From positions 453,501 through 517,500 of the forward strand of contig JADJQP010000002.1 in the NCBI GenBank assembly GCA_016712665.1: a stretch of DNA of 64,000 nucleotides, given 5' to 3'. Below the pieces are notes generated by a model that saw only the letters and a list, made by a program, of their open reading frames with translations, was not told the DNA's origin and did no database searches. Position 1 is the stretch's first letter. Every line of letters begins with the position of its first letter. The position numbers and the translations under genes are program-made. Source of the DNA: Bacteroidota bacterium (GTDB taxonomy: Bacteria > Bacteroidota > Bacteroidia > Chitinophagales > Chitinophagaceae). Positions 39,631-48,904 of the stretch are shown here, piece after piece.

Positions 39631-40368
39631 ATGCTCAATAACAAAAAAATAGTGGTGGTTTTGCCAGCATACAACGCAGCCAAAACATTAGAAATGACCT
39701 ATGCCGAAATCCCTTTTGATATAGTGGATGAGGTAGTGCTGGTAGATGACGTCAGTAAAGATAATACCATTGAGGTAGCGGAGCGATTGGGCATCCAGCA
39801 CATTATTAAGCACGACCAAAACAAAGGGTATGGAGGCAATCAAAAGAGTTGTTACAATAAGGCCTTGGAACTAAACGCAGATATTGTGGTTATGCTCCAT
39901 CCCGATTACCAATACACCCCAAAATTAATCCCAGCGATGTGCTCGATTATTGCTTCAGATTTATATCCCGTGGTGCTCGGCTCACGTATTTTGGGTAAAG
40001 GAGCCCTTAGAGGTGGTATGCCCTACTACAAATACGTATTCAACCGCTTTTTAACCCTGACCGAAAATATATTGATCGGACAAAAATTGAGTGAATACCA
40101 TACCGGCTATAGAGCTTTCTCAAAGGAGGTTCTGCAAAGCATTCATTACAATAACAACAACGACGATTTTGTGTTTGATAATGAAATGCTGTCGCAAATA
40201 TTTATGAAAAATTTTGAAATTGCAGAAATAACCTGCCCTACCAAATATTTCGAAGATGCATCCAGTATAAATTTTACCAGAAGTATGAAATACGGACTAG
40301 GTGTGTTGCGGGTATCCCTAAGACATCGTTTACACAAATGGAATCTGGTAAAAAGCAGATTATACTAA
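39631..40368 (+). CDS. Family 2 glycosyltransferase (dolichyl-phosphate mannosyltransferase-like)
   Basis: 245-residue GT-A glycosyltransferase without membrane helices. The nucleotide-sugar site shows LPAYNAAKTLE, EVVLVDDVSKDNT (the first Asp pair) and MLHPDYQYTP in place of the DxD; GYRAFSKEVL is the later acceptor-side motif. This subgroup transfers sugars from NDP-sugar to polyprenyl phosphate or similar carriers; the acceptor here is unknown. A bidirectional terminator separates it from gldN. Confidence 0.92.
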   Translation: MLNNKKIVVVLPAYNAAKTLEMTYAEIPFDIVDEVVLVDDVSKDNTIEVAERLGIQHIIKHDQNKGYGGNQKSCYNKALELNADIVVMLHPDYQYTPKLIPAMCSIIASDLYPVVLGSRILGKGALRGGMPYYKYVFNRFLTLTENILIGQKLSEYHTGYRAFSKEVLQSIHYNNNNDDFVFDNEMLSQIFMKNFEIAEITCPTKYFEDASSINFTRSMKYGLGVLRVSLRHRLHKWNLVKSRLY

Positions 40369-40427
40369 GACGAAAGGTAAGTTCTCCCGAACATCAAACG
40401 AAATTCAAAGCTACTGCTTATCAAAAA

Positions 40428-40453
40428 AAAACATCCATAAAAATGGATGTTTT
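40428..40453. terminator. Bidirectional terminator between GT2 gene and gldN
   Basis: AAAACATCCAT and ATGGATGTTTT pair around a four-A loop, with A run before and T run after, so it can act on both strands. It lies between convergent stops at 40368 and 40476. Confidence 0.8.
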
Positions 40454-40475
40454 CTTATAAGTAATACATTTAAAA

Positions 40476-41398
40476 CTAGTAAACCCACATATCATGTTCT
40501 CTATTAAAGATTTTCTCTTTAATTTCCTCTCCTTCATTTAGGATATCAATATTGCGTTTAACATTTCTAATATCTTCTTGCAATGGATTATTAATGGTAG
40601 ATTTCAGTAAGAAACTACTAAACAATCTCTTTTCAAAAAAATCATCCCAGGTAATTCTGTACACATCATTCTCCGGATTATACACTTCATATTTTGCATT
40701 ACTAGCTCTTATATCTGGGTAGTATAACCAAAACAAAGGAACGGCAGGACGAGGACTTCCATCCGCATTTTCTTCTCCATATAAGGAGCCATACCAATAA
40801 TACGCACCACCATTCTACCTAAATTCTTATCAAAAATCCAATCTTCTTTTAATCTGAATTTTGTAATTTGATCTGGGTCAAACGATTTGTTGATAATTTT
40901 AATAGAAAAGGTTCCATCTTCATTCTCGATTTCAATAGTATCGGGAGGAGGAATTAATTTCGACATTACATCATCTAAGGTCAATGGTGTTGAAAAACGC
41001 TCATCAGTAAATGCTGTTACTTGTCCCTGCTTTATGGCGTGCAACAAAATCTCAATATACATACCACCACCGCTTTCTTCATCACCCGGATATCTAAATG
41101 GATAGTTTTGTTTTTGGCGAGTGTCTATTTCACGCCACACTCTTTTCTTCCATAGAACATCTGCTTCACGAATAGGTTGCCAAGGGGTAACATAATTATT
41201 ATGTTCTACTTTATCGATGGCTCCATCTCTTCTTAGTGAAGGTTTCCATCCATTGCCTACAATTTCAGCGGTACCACCAGCAACGTTAGGATCAACATTA
41301 ACACCGGCAGGGGGTGGAACACCCGGTTGCGCAAAAACGTTTGCACTGAATAAAACTGCTATTGCAAATGCCGACTTAAGTTTATTTATATTTTTCAT
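40476..41398 (-). CDS. gldN: T9SS ring protein GldN, one frameshift
   Basis: Periplasmic component that forms, with GldK, the large ring of the type IX secretion system. Signal peptide ends ANVFAQ. The first piece (to ~40780) has WKPSLRRDGAID, WQPIREADVLWKKRVWREID, FRYPGDEESGGGMYIE and RVVRIIGMAPY-type text. The second has PLFWLYYPDIRASNAKYEVYN. One base is missing near 40779-40783, where family text would read APYYGEENADG. Corrected length is 307 residues, normal for GldN. Because GldN is indispensable for T9SS and all cargo genes here keep their tails, the break is probably not real. Last gene of gldKLMN. Confidence 0.95.
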
Positions 41399-41417
41399 AT
41401 CTTGAATAATAATTGTA

Positions 41418-43040
41418 TTAAGAATTAATAATAAAGTTTATGTTACCGATAGATCTTGTGGTATTATCGGGTCCTCTTGCTTTAATATTTTCAATGAATA
41501 ATCTATCACCTGGTTTCAATGATTCAATAATATCTTTCACATCAGATTCTACTTGAGGCCCTGAAAGATATTTATTTCTTGCGGATGCTTCCTTAGGATC
41601 TCCTCTTTTAGGTTGGTAAAACAAATCAAATGAAGTCACTTCAAATTTCGCATCAAAATCAAAATTATCTAAGGGAGCGAAAACTGCTAACTGTGCTTTA
41701 ACCGCATTAGCAGCAATAGCCCCACCTCTACTTTTAGCAACCGTTGGATACGGATCAGGAATACGTTTTACACGATACTCGTACGTTCCAAATGATTTTG
41801 TAGAACCATCACCTAATTTACCAGTCAAGGTAATTTTCGCCTTTGAACCATTTGGCCCTGGTGTGGTTACCATAAATTTATTAACGCCCTCTGCTTTTGT
41901 CAACGTACATCCTTCAGCAGCATAGGTAATATTACTCGCTGCTATACCAGAAGCTGAGAAGGTAATAGGATTGTCAACACCGATATAGAATACATTCATC
42001 TTATCAAGAGATATAGTTGCTTGTGCCTCACCAATCATGTACGTTGCCTTTCCCGTGTAATTTTTAGTGGTATTCTCGTTCGGATCCGTATAGGACGCTG
42101 AAACATTAAGCGTTTGCTCGCCCTTTCCGTTTGCGACAGTTGTAAAAGTGGCAATACCATCTTTTACTGCTAAATTTTGACCATTAACGCGAATCGACAA
42201 ATTGTTTGAGGTTTTGTTATAGGCCCCTAGCATAACCTGTGCAGTGTACTTTTCACCTGGCAATAGATACGAGTTTGGAGCAGAAACAAGAATTGCGTAA
42301 TCCTTAAATACAGGAACCTGACGACGTCTTTCGCCAAATGCCTTAGCCCACAATTCATCCAACACAATTGATTCAGAAATTTTCACATCATTAATATATT
42401 TATCCATGATGGTTACAGCACCTACTGATGGAACCATATGAAAATTACTAAAACTCCAATCTTTACCTGGGTTTTCTTTTGATTCTTCCACTTCAAAATT
42501 TAACGGCAACTTTTTTGCTAATTCGGCATTTGAACCAGAAAGGCTCAAATTTTCATCAGCAGGAACCATAGCAGAAATATCAGCTTTGTACTTTGTAAGC
42601 GCAGCGAGCATTTTCGCACCATTTCCTTCGTCAATCATTATTGCGGTTGCAGCATCCAAATCGTCCTGTCGTAATATCTGTCCAGGAATTTGAGGATCCA
42701 TACCACCGGAACGAGTAATAATTGTTGCCTTATACGCTTCTAATTCAGCAGCCATAGCCTTTCTTTTCTCCATCACCTGCTCAGCGTAGGCTAAAAACTG
42801 CTTCACTTTAGCATATTTTACCGGGTCGGCAATTATTTTAGGATCTTCTAAGGCTATTTTGAAATTTTCTATAGTGGCATCATTCTTTTCAGTAATATTT
42901 TTACTGGATTGATTAATACTTTTATCCACTATCTTAAAAGCATTTAATATCTCACTTGATACATTCATGGCCAACAATGCTGTTAGTACCAGATACATCA
43001 GGTTAATCATCAACTGCCTAGGTTCTTTAGGTAAAGACAT
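41418..43040 (-). CDS. gldM: T9SS/gliding motor protein GldM
   Basis: Inner-membrane-anchored motor shaft of T9SS. 540 residues: one N-terminal transmembrane helix (MINLMYLVLTALLAMNVSSE) preceded by the short cytoplasmic KEPRQ segment, then a long periplasmic part with an alpha-helical D1 domain and beta domains D2-D4 (for example LPGEKYTAQVMLGAYNK, RIPDPYP, FDLFYQPKRGDP). With GldL it uses the proton motive force to drive secretion and gliding. Intact, normal length; 19 bases before gldN. Confidence 0.97.
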   Translation of the reverse strand: MSLPKEPRQLMINLMYLVLTALLAMNVSSEILNAFKIVDKSINQSSKNITEKNDATIENFKIALEDPKIIADPVKYAKVKQFLAYAEQVMEKRKAMAAELEAYKATIITRSGGMDPQIPGQILRQDDLDAATAIMIDEGNGAKMLAALTKYKADISAMVPADENLSLSGSNAELAKKLPLNFEVEESKENPGKDWSFSNFHMVPSVGAVTIMDKYINDVKISESIVLDELWAKAFGERRRQVPVFKDYAILVSAPNSYLLPGEKYTAQVMLGAYNKTSNNLSIRVNGQNLAVKDGIATFTTVANGKGEQTLNVSASYTDPNENTTKNYTGKATYMIGEAQATISLDKMNVFYIGVDNPITFSASGIAASNITYAAEGCTLTKAEGVNKFMVTTPGPNGSKAKITLTGKLGDGSTKSFGTYEYRVKRIPDPYPTVAKSRGGAIAANAVKAQLAVFAPLDNFDFDAKFEVTSFDLFYQPKRGDPKEASARNKYLSGPQVESDVKDIIESLKPGDRLFIENIKARGPDNTTRSIGNINFIINS

Positions 43041-43101
43041 GCTTTATATGTATTTTCTAATTAATTAAATTTATTGTTTCTGTTAGTCCTAAATGGCGCT
43101 A

Positions 43102-43941
43102 TTATCTTCCCTGCATTGCAGTTAGCATATTTCCATATACCTGATTCAATGTTCCTAAATTCTTAGCTAATAATCCAATTTGCTCTTTTGCTTTATTTGC
43201 ATCCTCTGCACTACTTTGCATGGCATCTGAAGCATTCACTAAATTACTATAGAATTTGTTCATGGCTTTCAAGTGATTATTTGCATCTTGCAATTCCACT
43301 TCATAAATCTGATTTAATGAACCTAAATTCTTAGTAAGTGTTGTTACTTGGCTATGGAATTTGGCCGTTTCATCAGCTGCATTATTAAACGATGCCAATG
43401 TATTGGTAGCACCTAAGAACGTATCTTTCATTTGAACCAATGCTGCACTAGCCTCTTTAGCCTTATTGGCATAATCATTGGTAGCTGCTGCCACATGGGT
43501 AATATCCTTAACTTGATTCACGCTCTCTCCAAACTTTTGAAAATTATCATTCAATCGCTTCAAATTAGCAGGGTTCATATTGGCTTCTTCAAGCATTTTA
43601 TCTAATGACTGGGTAGCTGAAGCAGCACCACCTCCTGAAATACCTGCAACTGGAGTGGGGGTAAATTTAATTCCTTTTTTATACGCCTCTACATGTGGAT
43701 TTTGATCGATTCCAGGATAGTACTTTTCCCAATAATAATCTTTATGTGGAGGTAAAATTCCTAACAAGGCGAAGATAAAGGCCTCAACACTCATTCCCAC
43801 TATCAAAGCAGGACCGGCCCAAGACCAGTGTTGCAATTTAGCTAACGCTCCAATTAGTACCACCGATGCTCCCAATCCAATAATTAGATTTTTTAATTGC
43901 TTTCCTCCAGTCGTTTCAAAAAATAATGCTATTGATTTCAT
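43102..43941 (-). CDS. gldL: T9SS/gliding motor protein GldL
   Basis: Inner-membrane proton-channel partner of GldM. 279 residues with two N-terminal transmembrane helices (LIIGLGASVVLIGALAKL and PALIVGMSVEAFIFALLGI); Glu53 in the second helix appears to match the conserved membrane glutamate known to be needed for GldL function. ILPPHKDYYWEKYYPG follows, then a long cytoplasmic helical region (~100-279) rich in coiled-coil heptads with internally similar LGSLNQIYE / LGTLNQVYG segments. Between gldK and gldM, 43 and 61 bases away. Confidence 0.97.
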   Translation of the reverse strand: MKSIALFFETTGGKQLKNLIIGLGASVVLIGALAKLQHWSWAGPALIVGMSVEAFIFALLGILPPHKDYYWEKYYPGIDQNPHVEAYKKGIKFTPTPVAGISGGGAASATQSLDKMLEEANMNPANLKRLNDNFQKFGESVNQVKDITHVAAATNDYANKAKEASAALVQMKDTFLGATNTLASFNNAADETAKFHSQVTTLTKNLGSLNQIYEVELQDANNHLKAMNKFYSNLVNASDAMQSSAEDANKAKEQIGLLAKNLGTLNQVYGNMLTAMQGR

Positions 43942-43984
43942 TTTAAAGTTTTATTGTTTTTTTATTTACGATTATTATGTGATC

Positions 43985-45277
43985 TTATTTTTTTCTCATT
44001 GGTCTTTTGTTAGTCAAAGCCGGAGATATGTATTGAACAATGGTTCTAAATCCGATAAATGCTTTGGCTGTATCTGCAAATTCGTAATCGCGATTACTTA
44101 CTTGCAAAAAGCTTGCTACGTCTTTCCAACTTCCCCCTTTGGTAACCTTACGCTTCCACCAAGTAGGATCTGCTTCCTTAGCCTTGCTACGTATAGCTGG
44201 TGACATATCAGCTACATTATTATAGGTAGCAGCTTCGAAAGGTGACCATGTCCATTCTGCCACATTTCCACTCATATTATATAAACCATAATCATTGGGC
44301 CAATAAGCATCTGCACGAACAGTATATAATCCACCATCAGCGCTATAGTTACCACGACCAGGCTTGAAGTTAGCAAGGTAACAACCTTTCTTATTTACGA
44401 TATACGGACCACCCCAAGGATAGGGAGATTGGGTACGTCCACCGCGAGCAGCCCATTCCCATTGTTCCTCTGTAGGTAAGTGGAAGTTTCCTTCCAAATA
44501 TTGCTTTTTAGAATCTTTATAACCGCGCCAAAATTTGGTTCTCCAATGACAAAATGCATTGGCTTGATACCAATTGACACCTACAACCGGATAGTTATTG
44601 AAAGAAGGATACCAAAAATATTGATGGGTAATTGGTTCGTTGTATGAATACGAAAACATTTTCATCCAAACAGTAGTGTCAGGGTAAGCACCTACATCAT
44701 ATTTTAGCAAATAAGATGAACGAGTTTGGCTTTGGCCGGGAACCGACTCACGAGCCATTTTATCGTAATCGAAAGACTCATAATGATATTTCAATTTCGC
44801 ATTGTCAAATTCTTTTTTGCCCCAGATACTTTCTGCAGAAGGAACATAATATGCAGCCATGGCGTCTTGAACATCATCACTACCCCATTTCAGTTTCTTT
44901 TTCCAGTCAATTACTTGACTTCCATCGTCAAGATCTTTGTAATCGCCTAATATAGAATGGGCAGTAGAATCACGAACCCAATCCACAAATTGTCGATATT
45001 CAGAATTGGTAATTTCGGTTGCATCCATAAAGAAACCAATCATTTGCACCGTACGGTTTTTAACATCATTGGCGTTTCGTATGTCCTGATCACTGGCACC
45101 CATATGCATTACACCCGAAGGCACCCAAGTCATACCCGTAGGGGTCGGAATGGTTGTATTGGTCCGGTGAGTGGTTCCTACTAATTGACCGTTTGAGGCT
45201 GTACCTCCGCCGCCACAACCCCAAGCTGTAACTACTAATCCTAGTGCGAATAATCGTAACGAAAATTGTTTTATCAT
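43985..45277 (-). CDS. gldK: T9SS lipoprotein GldK
   Basis: Outer-membrane lipoprotein of the T9SS ring with GldN. I start at 45277 (MIKQFSLRLFALGLVV) because the lipobox TAWGC follows at once, placing Cys at about residue 21; the longer frame adds 23 poor codons. The body is a formylglycine-generating-enzyme-like (FGE/SUMF1) domain: GVMHMGASDQD, MDATEITNSEYRQFVDWV, PVVGVNWYQANAFCHWR, LPTEEQWEWAARGG, MSGNVAEWTW, KGGSWKD and FIGFRTI. The fold is structural here, not enzymatic as far as known. First gene of gldKLMN behind a strong promoter. Confidence 0.96.
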   Translation of the reverse strand: MIKQFSLRLFALGLVVTAWGCGGGGTASNGQLVGTTHRTNTTIPTPTGMTWVPSGVMHMGASDQDIRNANDVKNRTVQMIGFFMDATEITNSEYRQFVDWVRDSTAHSILGDYKDLDDGSQVIDWKKKLKWGSDDVQDAMAAYYVPSAESIWGKKEFDNAKLKYHYESFDYDKMARESVPGQSQTRSSYLLKYDVGAYPDTTVWMKMFSYSYNEPITHQYFWYPSFNNYPVVGVNWYQANAFCHWRTKFWRGYKDSKKQYLEGNFHLPTEEQWEWAARGGRTQSPYPWGGPYIVNKKGCYLANFKPGRGNYSADGGLYTVRADAYWPNDYGLYNMSGNVAEWTWSPFEAATYNNVADMSPAIRSKAKEADPTWWKRKVTKGGSWKDVASFLQVSNRDYEFADTAKAFIGFRTIVQYISPALTNKRPMRKK

Positions 45278-45306
45278 AGTCCGTTTATTGTTTTTATACA
45301 AGAAGG

Positions 45307-45336
45307 CAAATATATTAAAAATATTTGTTAAGTCAA
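45307..45336 (-). promoter_or_regulatory. Promoter of gldKLMN
   Basis: On the minus strand TTG (45334-45336), exactly 19 bases, then TATATTTG (45307-45314), 29 bases before the gldK ATG. It agrees fully with the Bacteroidota vegetative consensus and is the best promoter in the window. Confidence 0.8.
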
Positions 45337-45450
45337 ATATCTGCACAATATATGTAGGATATTTTAATTCTTATATAAAAATGTTCAAATTTTTTTTATT
45401 TGATTAATTAAAAAATAAAATGTTACGGTAAAATTTATAGCTATTACTGT

Positions 45451-45470
45451 ATTTTATTCCCCAATAAAAT
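45451..45470 (-). terminator. Possible terminator behind the DUF255 gene
   Basis: Perfect 8-bp stem ATTTTATT/AATAAAAT with a CCCC loop, 34 bases past the DUF255 stop. It is AT-only with no T run, so only weakly supported. Confidence 0.35.
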
Positions 45471-45503
45471 CAAGTGCCAAGGTAAGCCAAATATTCTCAT
45501 ATT

Positions 45504-47536
45504 TCAAAATTTTTCTTTGAAAATTACTGCCATTGCCTCCTCAATTGAGGTGAACGGACTGAGGCATGCGTTATTTTGGCAAACAAATATGCGAGTTCCC
45601 CGCTCATCATATTTTCCTTGTAATTCCCCTATAGAATCGTCTTTCTTACCTGATACTACAAATAGAACGTTTGGGAGATATCGTTTATTGTGCAATGTTG
45701 CGATAAATGGCTTTGCTTTCGGCCCCAGCACTACTATTTGTTGCTCCTGTGCCCCCCTATTTAGAAGCGATACCGCCCATACTCCATACGAAGCAGGATA
45801 ATTTTGTAGTTGTGGCATGACGGCATTCAGCATAGTTTGCGAATACTCTATCCAACGCGATTGGTTAAACAAGAATCCCATATGATAAAATACCTTGCAT
45901 AATACGGCATTAGAAGAGGCAAGGCTCCATCATAGATTTCCTTTTTCGGAACACGTACATTTTGAAATTTGGTATTGGCGAAATGGAACAATACATCCTT
46001 CTCATCAAAAAAATGACCTTCGATATACGTTAGGACCTCCCTAGCTAGATGAAGATACTGCGTATCGGCGGTTGCGGTATTCAATTGCAGCAGCGCACTA
46101 GCCGTATAGGCTAAATCGTCGAGATAGGCAGGTATTTTATGCTGATTGTTTTTACTGGTATGAAACAAAAAGTACTCTTCGCTTTTCATGCGACTCCAAA
46201 TAAACGCCATGTTTTTTTCAGCAAGAAAAAGATAATGGGGATTGTCAAAAATTAAAGAGGCCAAAGAAAGCGCTTGATTCATTAATGCATTCCATCCCAA
46301 TAAAATTTTGTCGTCTGTCAGCGGCTTTATTCTGAGGTTTCGTTTTTCAAGTAAGCTTTCCTTGATTATTGAAAGACGTTGCATCGACGTCGGATTTTGA
46401 CTGAATGCATGGGCTTCGGTAGTGTATAAAATATTGGTATGCTCCCAATTTCCTTGTGGTTGGATTTGAAAATACTGCTTCGCAAATTCGAAATCATCTT
46501 GTAAAATATGTTGTAATTCCTCCGTTTCCCAGGTGTAATATTTCCCCTCCACCCCTTCGCTATCTGCATCTTGAGCCGAATAAAATGCATATTCAGTATT
46601 CATCATCTCCCGCTCAAGCCATTGAATGGTTTGTTCAACAATATTTTTATAAAAATGATTTCTAGTGTAGGAGTATGCAATGCTATATACTTCAATAAGC
46701 AACGCATTATCGTATAGCATTTTTTCAAAATGCGGTGCGATCCAAAAGGTGTCCGTACTGTATCTGGAAAAGCCACCACCCAGGTGGTCATAAATGCCTC
46801 CCAATGCCATCTTATCCAAACTGATACAAGCCTGTTTTAAGGCATCCGCATCACCGTATTTGTCATAATAAACCAACAAAAATTTGATCGCAAAAGTGGA
46901 CGGAAACTTTGGCGCCTTTCCAAAACCGCCATATTCTTTGTCGGCATTTGCCATTATTTTTTCAAATAGTTTTTGATCGATTTCTTGTTTATTGTCATCC
47001 ATGTTGAATGACAGTGTGGCTTTCATTTTTGCAGGACTGGCTGCTTGTGCAAGATGTGTCATTAATTGGTTGGCTTGCTGTTCCACTTCCTCACGATTTT
47101 GCGAATAGTATTGCGACACATTAATCAGAATTTCCTTCCATGACGCTCTGCCGTGAGCACGCATAGGAGGAAAATAGGTTCCCCCAAAAAAGGCTTTTTT
47201 ATCGGGTGTCAAAAACACATTGAGTGGCCAACCACCACTACCTGTCATTGCCTGCACCGCATCCATATACAAATGATCGATATCGGGATATTCCTCTCGA
47301 TCGAGTTTGATATTCACAAATAAGTTGTTCATTAATGTGGCCACTTCTTCATTTTCGAAGCTCTCGTGCTCCATTACATGACACCAATGACAGGACGAAT
47401 ATCCGATACTTAAGAGAACCGGTTTATTTTCAGTGGCAGCCTGTTCAAAAGCTGCTTCACTCCATGCCTGCCAATGCACAGGATTATTGGCATGTTGCAA
47501 TAAATAGGGAGAGGTTTCGTATTGTAGTAAATTCAT
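45504..47536 (-). CDS. DUF255 thioredoxin-domain protein (YyaL/SSP411 type), one frameshift
   Basis: Protein with an N-terminal thioredoxin-like domain (~1-165) and a C-terminal alpha/alpha-toroid like N-acylglucosamine epimerases. NLLQYETSPYLLQHANNPV and GYSSCHWCHVMEHESFE (CHWC motif) open the DUF255 domain, GGWPLNVFLTPD and GGTYFPP follow; the toroid has GKAPKFPS, YDHLGGGFSRYS and EKMLYDNALL. The break is one missing G/C at 45918-45919, after which the text would read ALPSSNAVLCKVFYHMGFLF and continue to 45504. Corrected length is 677 residues, normal for the family. Its physiological role is unresolved. Confidence 0.92.
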
Positions 47537-47667
47537 TTTATTGGCAATAAGGGTTTTAAAGAACTATGTTACGTTAGCTTACATAGGTTTCGATGGATGC
47601 ATGGCTACCTGCGCTTGTTTAGTGCAAGATCTCTTGCAATTTTGAGGGACCGATATCCATACAAGGG

Positions 47668-48348
47668 TTAGTTACGATTTTTACCAATTCCATAAAGAAG
47701 ATAAAAATTATAACCAAAGGCAGTGTTTTTTTCGCTTTGTCCATAACCCGCCAGATAGGGCGGTGGTAGTTCAGCAAATTTCTTTGGATTTACAAATGTC
47801 TTGACTCTGATATTCCATCCAACAAAAATATTTTTTAAAATTTCCATTCTAAATCCGCCTACTAATTCCACCCATTGGGCAACAAACGTTGCCTTTTGAA
47901 CGTCTCCCGAGGCATTTCCCCAAACGGTATCTTTAATGAAATAGGTTCCTGCCGTTCTGTTTACAAAACCTGCACCATACCGTACGCCAATAAAGGCGTT
48001 GTCCATATCCCCGCGAAATTCTTTACCAAAAAATGTTTTGTCTACTCCCAAGCGCACAAAGGCATTTTTTACTGCCATAGGAAATCTGTGGGTTAGAAAC
48101 CTGCGAATTCCCAAACCCAAAATCCGTGACAAAATAAATATCCCTTTTGTAATGAAGATCCACTGTAAATTCATAGCTATTATACCTATCGTCAATATAG
48201 GACGCAACGAATTTGGACAGATCTACACCGATTCGTGCATAATCAAATTTGGGCGCCAAGCTGTCCTTTTTGCAGCGCGTACGTCTTGCATAGCAAAAAA
48301 ACAAAGCAGTATGCCGGCAGCAAGCCCTTTGATTGGCTTACGTAACAA
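47668..48348 (-). CDS. DUF6048 family outer-membrane beta-strand protein, two compensating frameshifts
   Basis: Exported protein with many amphipathic strands, probably an outer-membrane beta-barrel. Three frames are needed. A signal-peptide-like piece LLRKPIKGLAAGILLCFF reaches AAK, then one base is missing at 48267-48271. DSLAPKFDYARIGVDLSKFV to ISYGSK follows, then one base extra at 48065-48070. NAFVRLGVDKTFFGKEF follows to the end LYGIGKNRN. No ATG is available at the 5' end, so the TTG at 48348 is a provisional start. Corrected length ~226 residues. It follows the DUF6452 gene directly, an arrangement I recall from other Bacteroidota. Function unknown. Confidence 0.75.
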
Positions 48349-48361
48349 TTTGTAGTATGTA

Positions 48362-48880
48362 TTATTTCTTAAGTACAATTTTTAGGTTTTCTTTGTTCAC
48401 ATCATTATTAACTGCATTCACTGCCACAATAAGGGTATCGATTATATGTGTGGTGTAAAGAACCTTTGAAATATCAAAAAATGTTTCGTAGCCACAAGCT
48501 GTTGAAATAAAGTGAGGTTTGCGTGTATACATCACTTGTATAGAATCAATCGTTTCGGGTGCTATGCTGTTTGAATCCGATTGAAAAAACAGCATAATCG
48601 AATCGGTGTTTTGTGCAAGGGGCAGATAAAACTGCTTTCGTTGCTTGAGATTCTGCATATAATTATTGCTCACTCCAAAATACAGATTGGCATTTACCAA
48701 CAAGGTATCCAAGAAATTGCCAGAGGTATCGCGATAATAAAATCCGCCTCGCAAAGCGACCACTTTGGGTGTTAAACAAGTGGAACTTTTGGAACAAGCA
48801 TTCAGTATGAAAACGAGAATAGCAACTGAAATCACATAATAAAAACGGGTACCCTTTGCGGTGGTTTGGTTCATTGGCAT
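48362..48880 (-). CDS. DUF6452 family lipoprotein
   Basis: 172-residue probable lipoprotein: hydrophobic N-terminus with lipobox ILNAC (Cys near residue 29) followed by SKSSTC. The rest is beta-rich with RGGFYYRD, YFGVSNNYMQNLKQRKQFYLPL and the C-terminal TACGYETFFDISKVLYTT.HIID. It matches the DUF6452 pattern, a family without known function. It lies 24 bases after korB and directly before the DUF6048 gene, so the two probably act together in the envelope. A second ATG two codons downstream is an equally good start. Confidence 0.82.
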   Translation of the reverse strand: MPMNQTTAKGTRFYYVISVAILVFILNACSKSSTCLTPKVVALRGGFYYRDTSGNFLDTLLVNANLYFGVSNNYMQNLKQRKQFYLPLAQNTDSIMLFFQSDSNSIAPETIDSIQVMYTRKPHFISTACGYETFFDISKVLYTTHIIDTLIVAVNAVNNDVNKENLKIVLKK

Positions 48881-48904
48881 GATATCATTGCATGGTATGG
48901 TGTC

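Noticed and set aside
40779..40783. Programmed ribosomal frameshift in gldN
   Set aside because: No slippery heptamer or downstream structure seen, the family is single-frame, and the same kind of break is scattered through unrelated genes.
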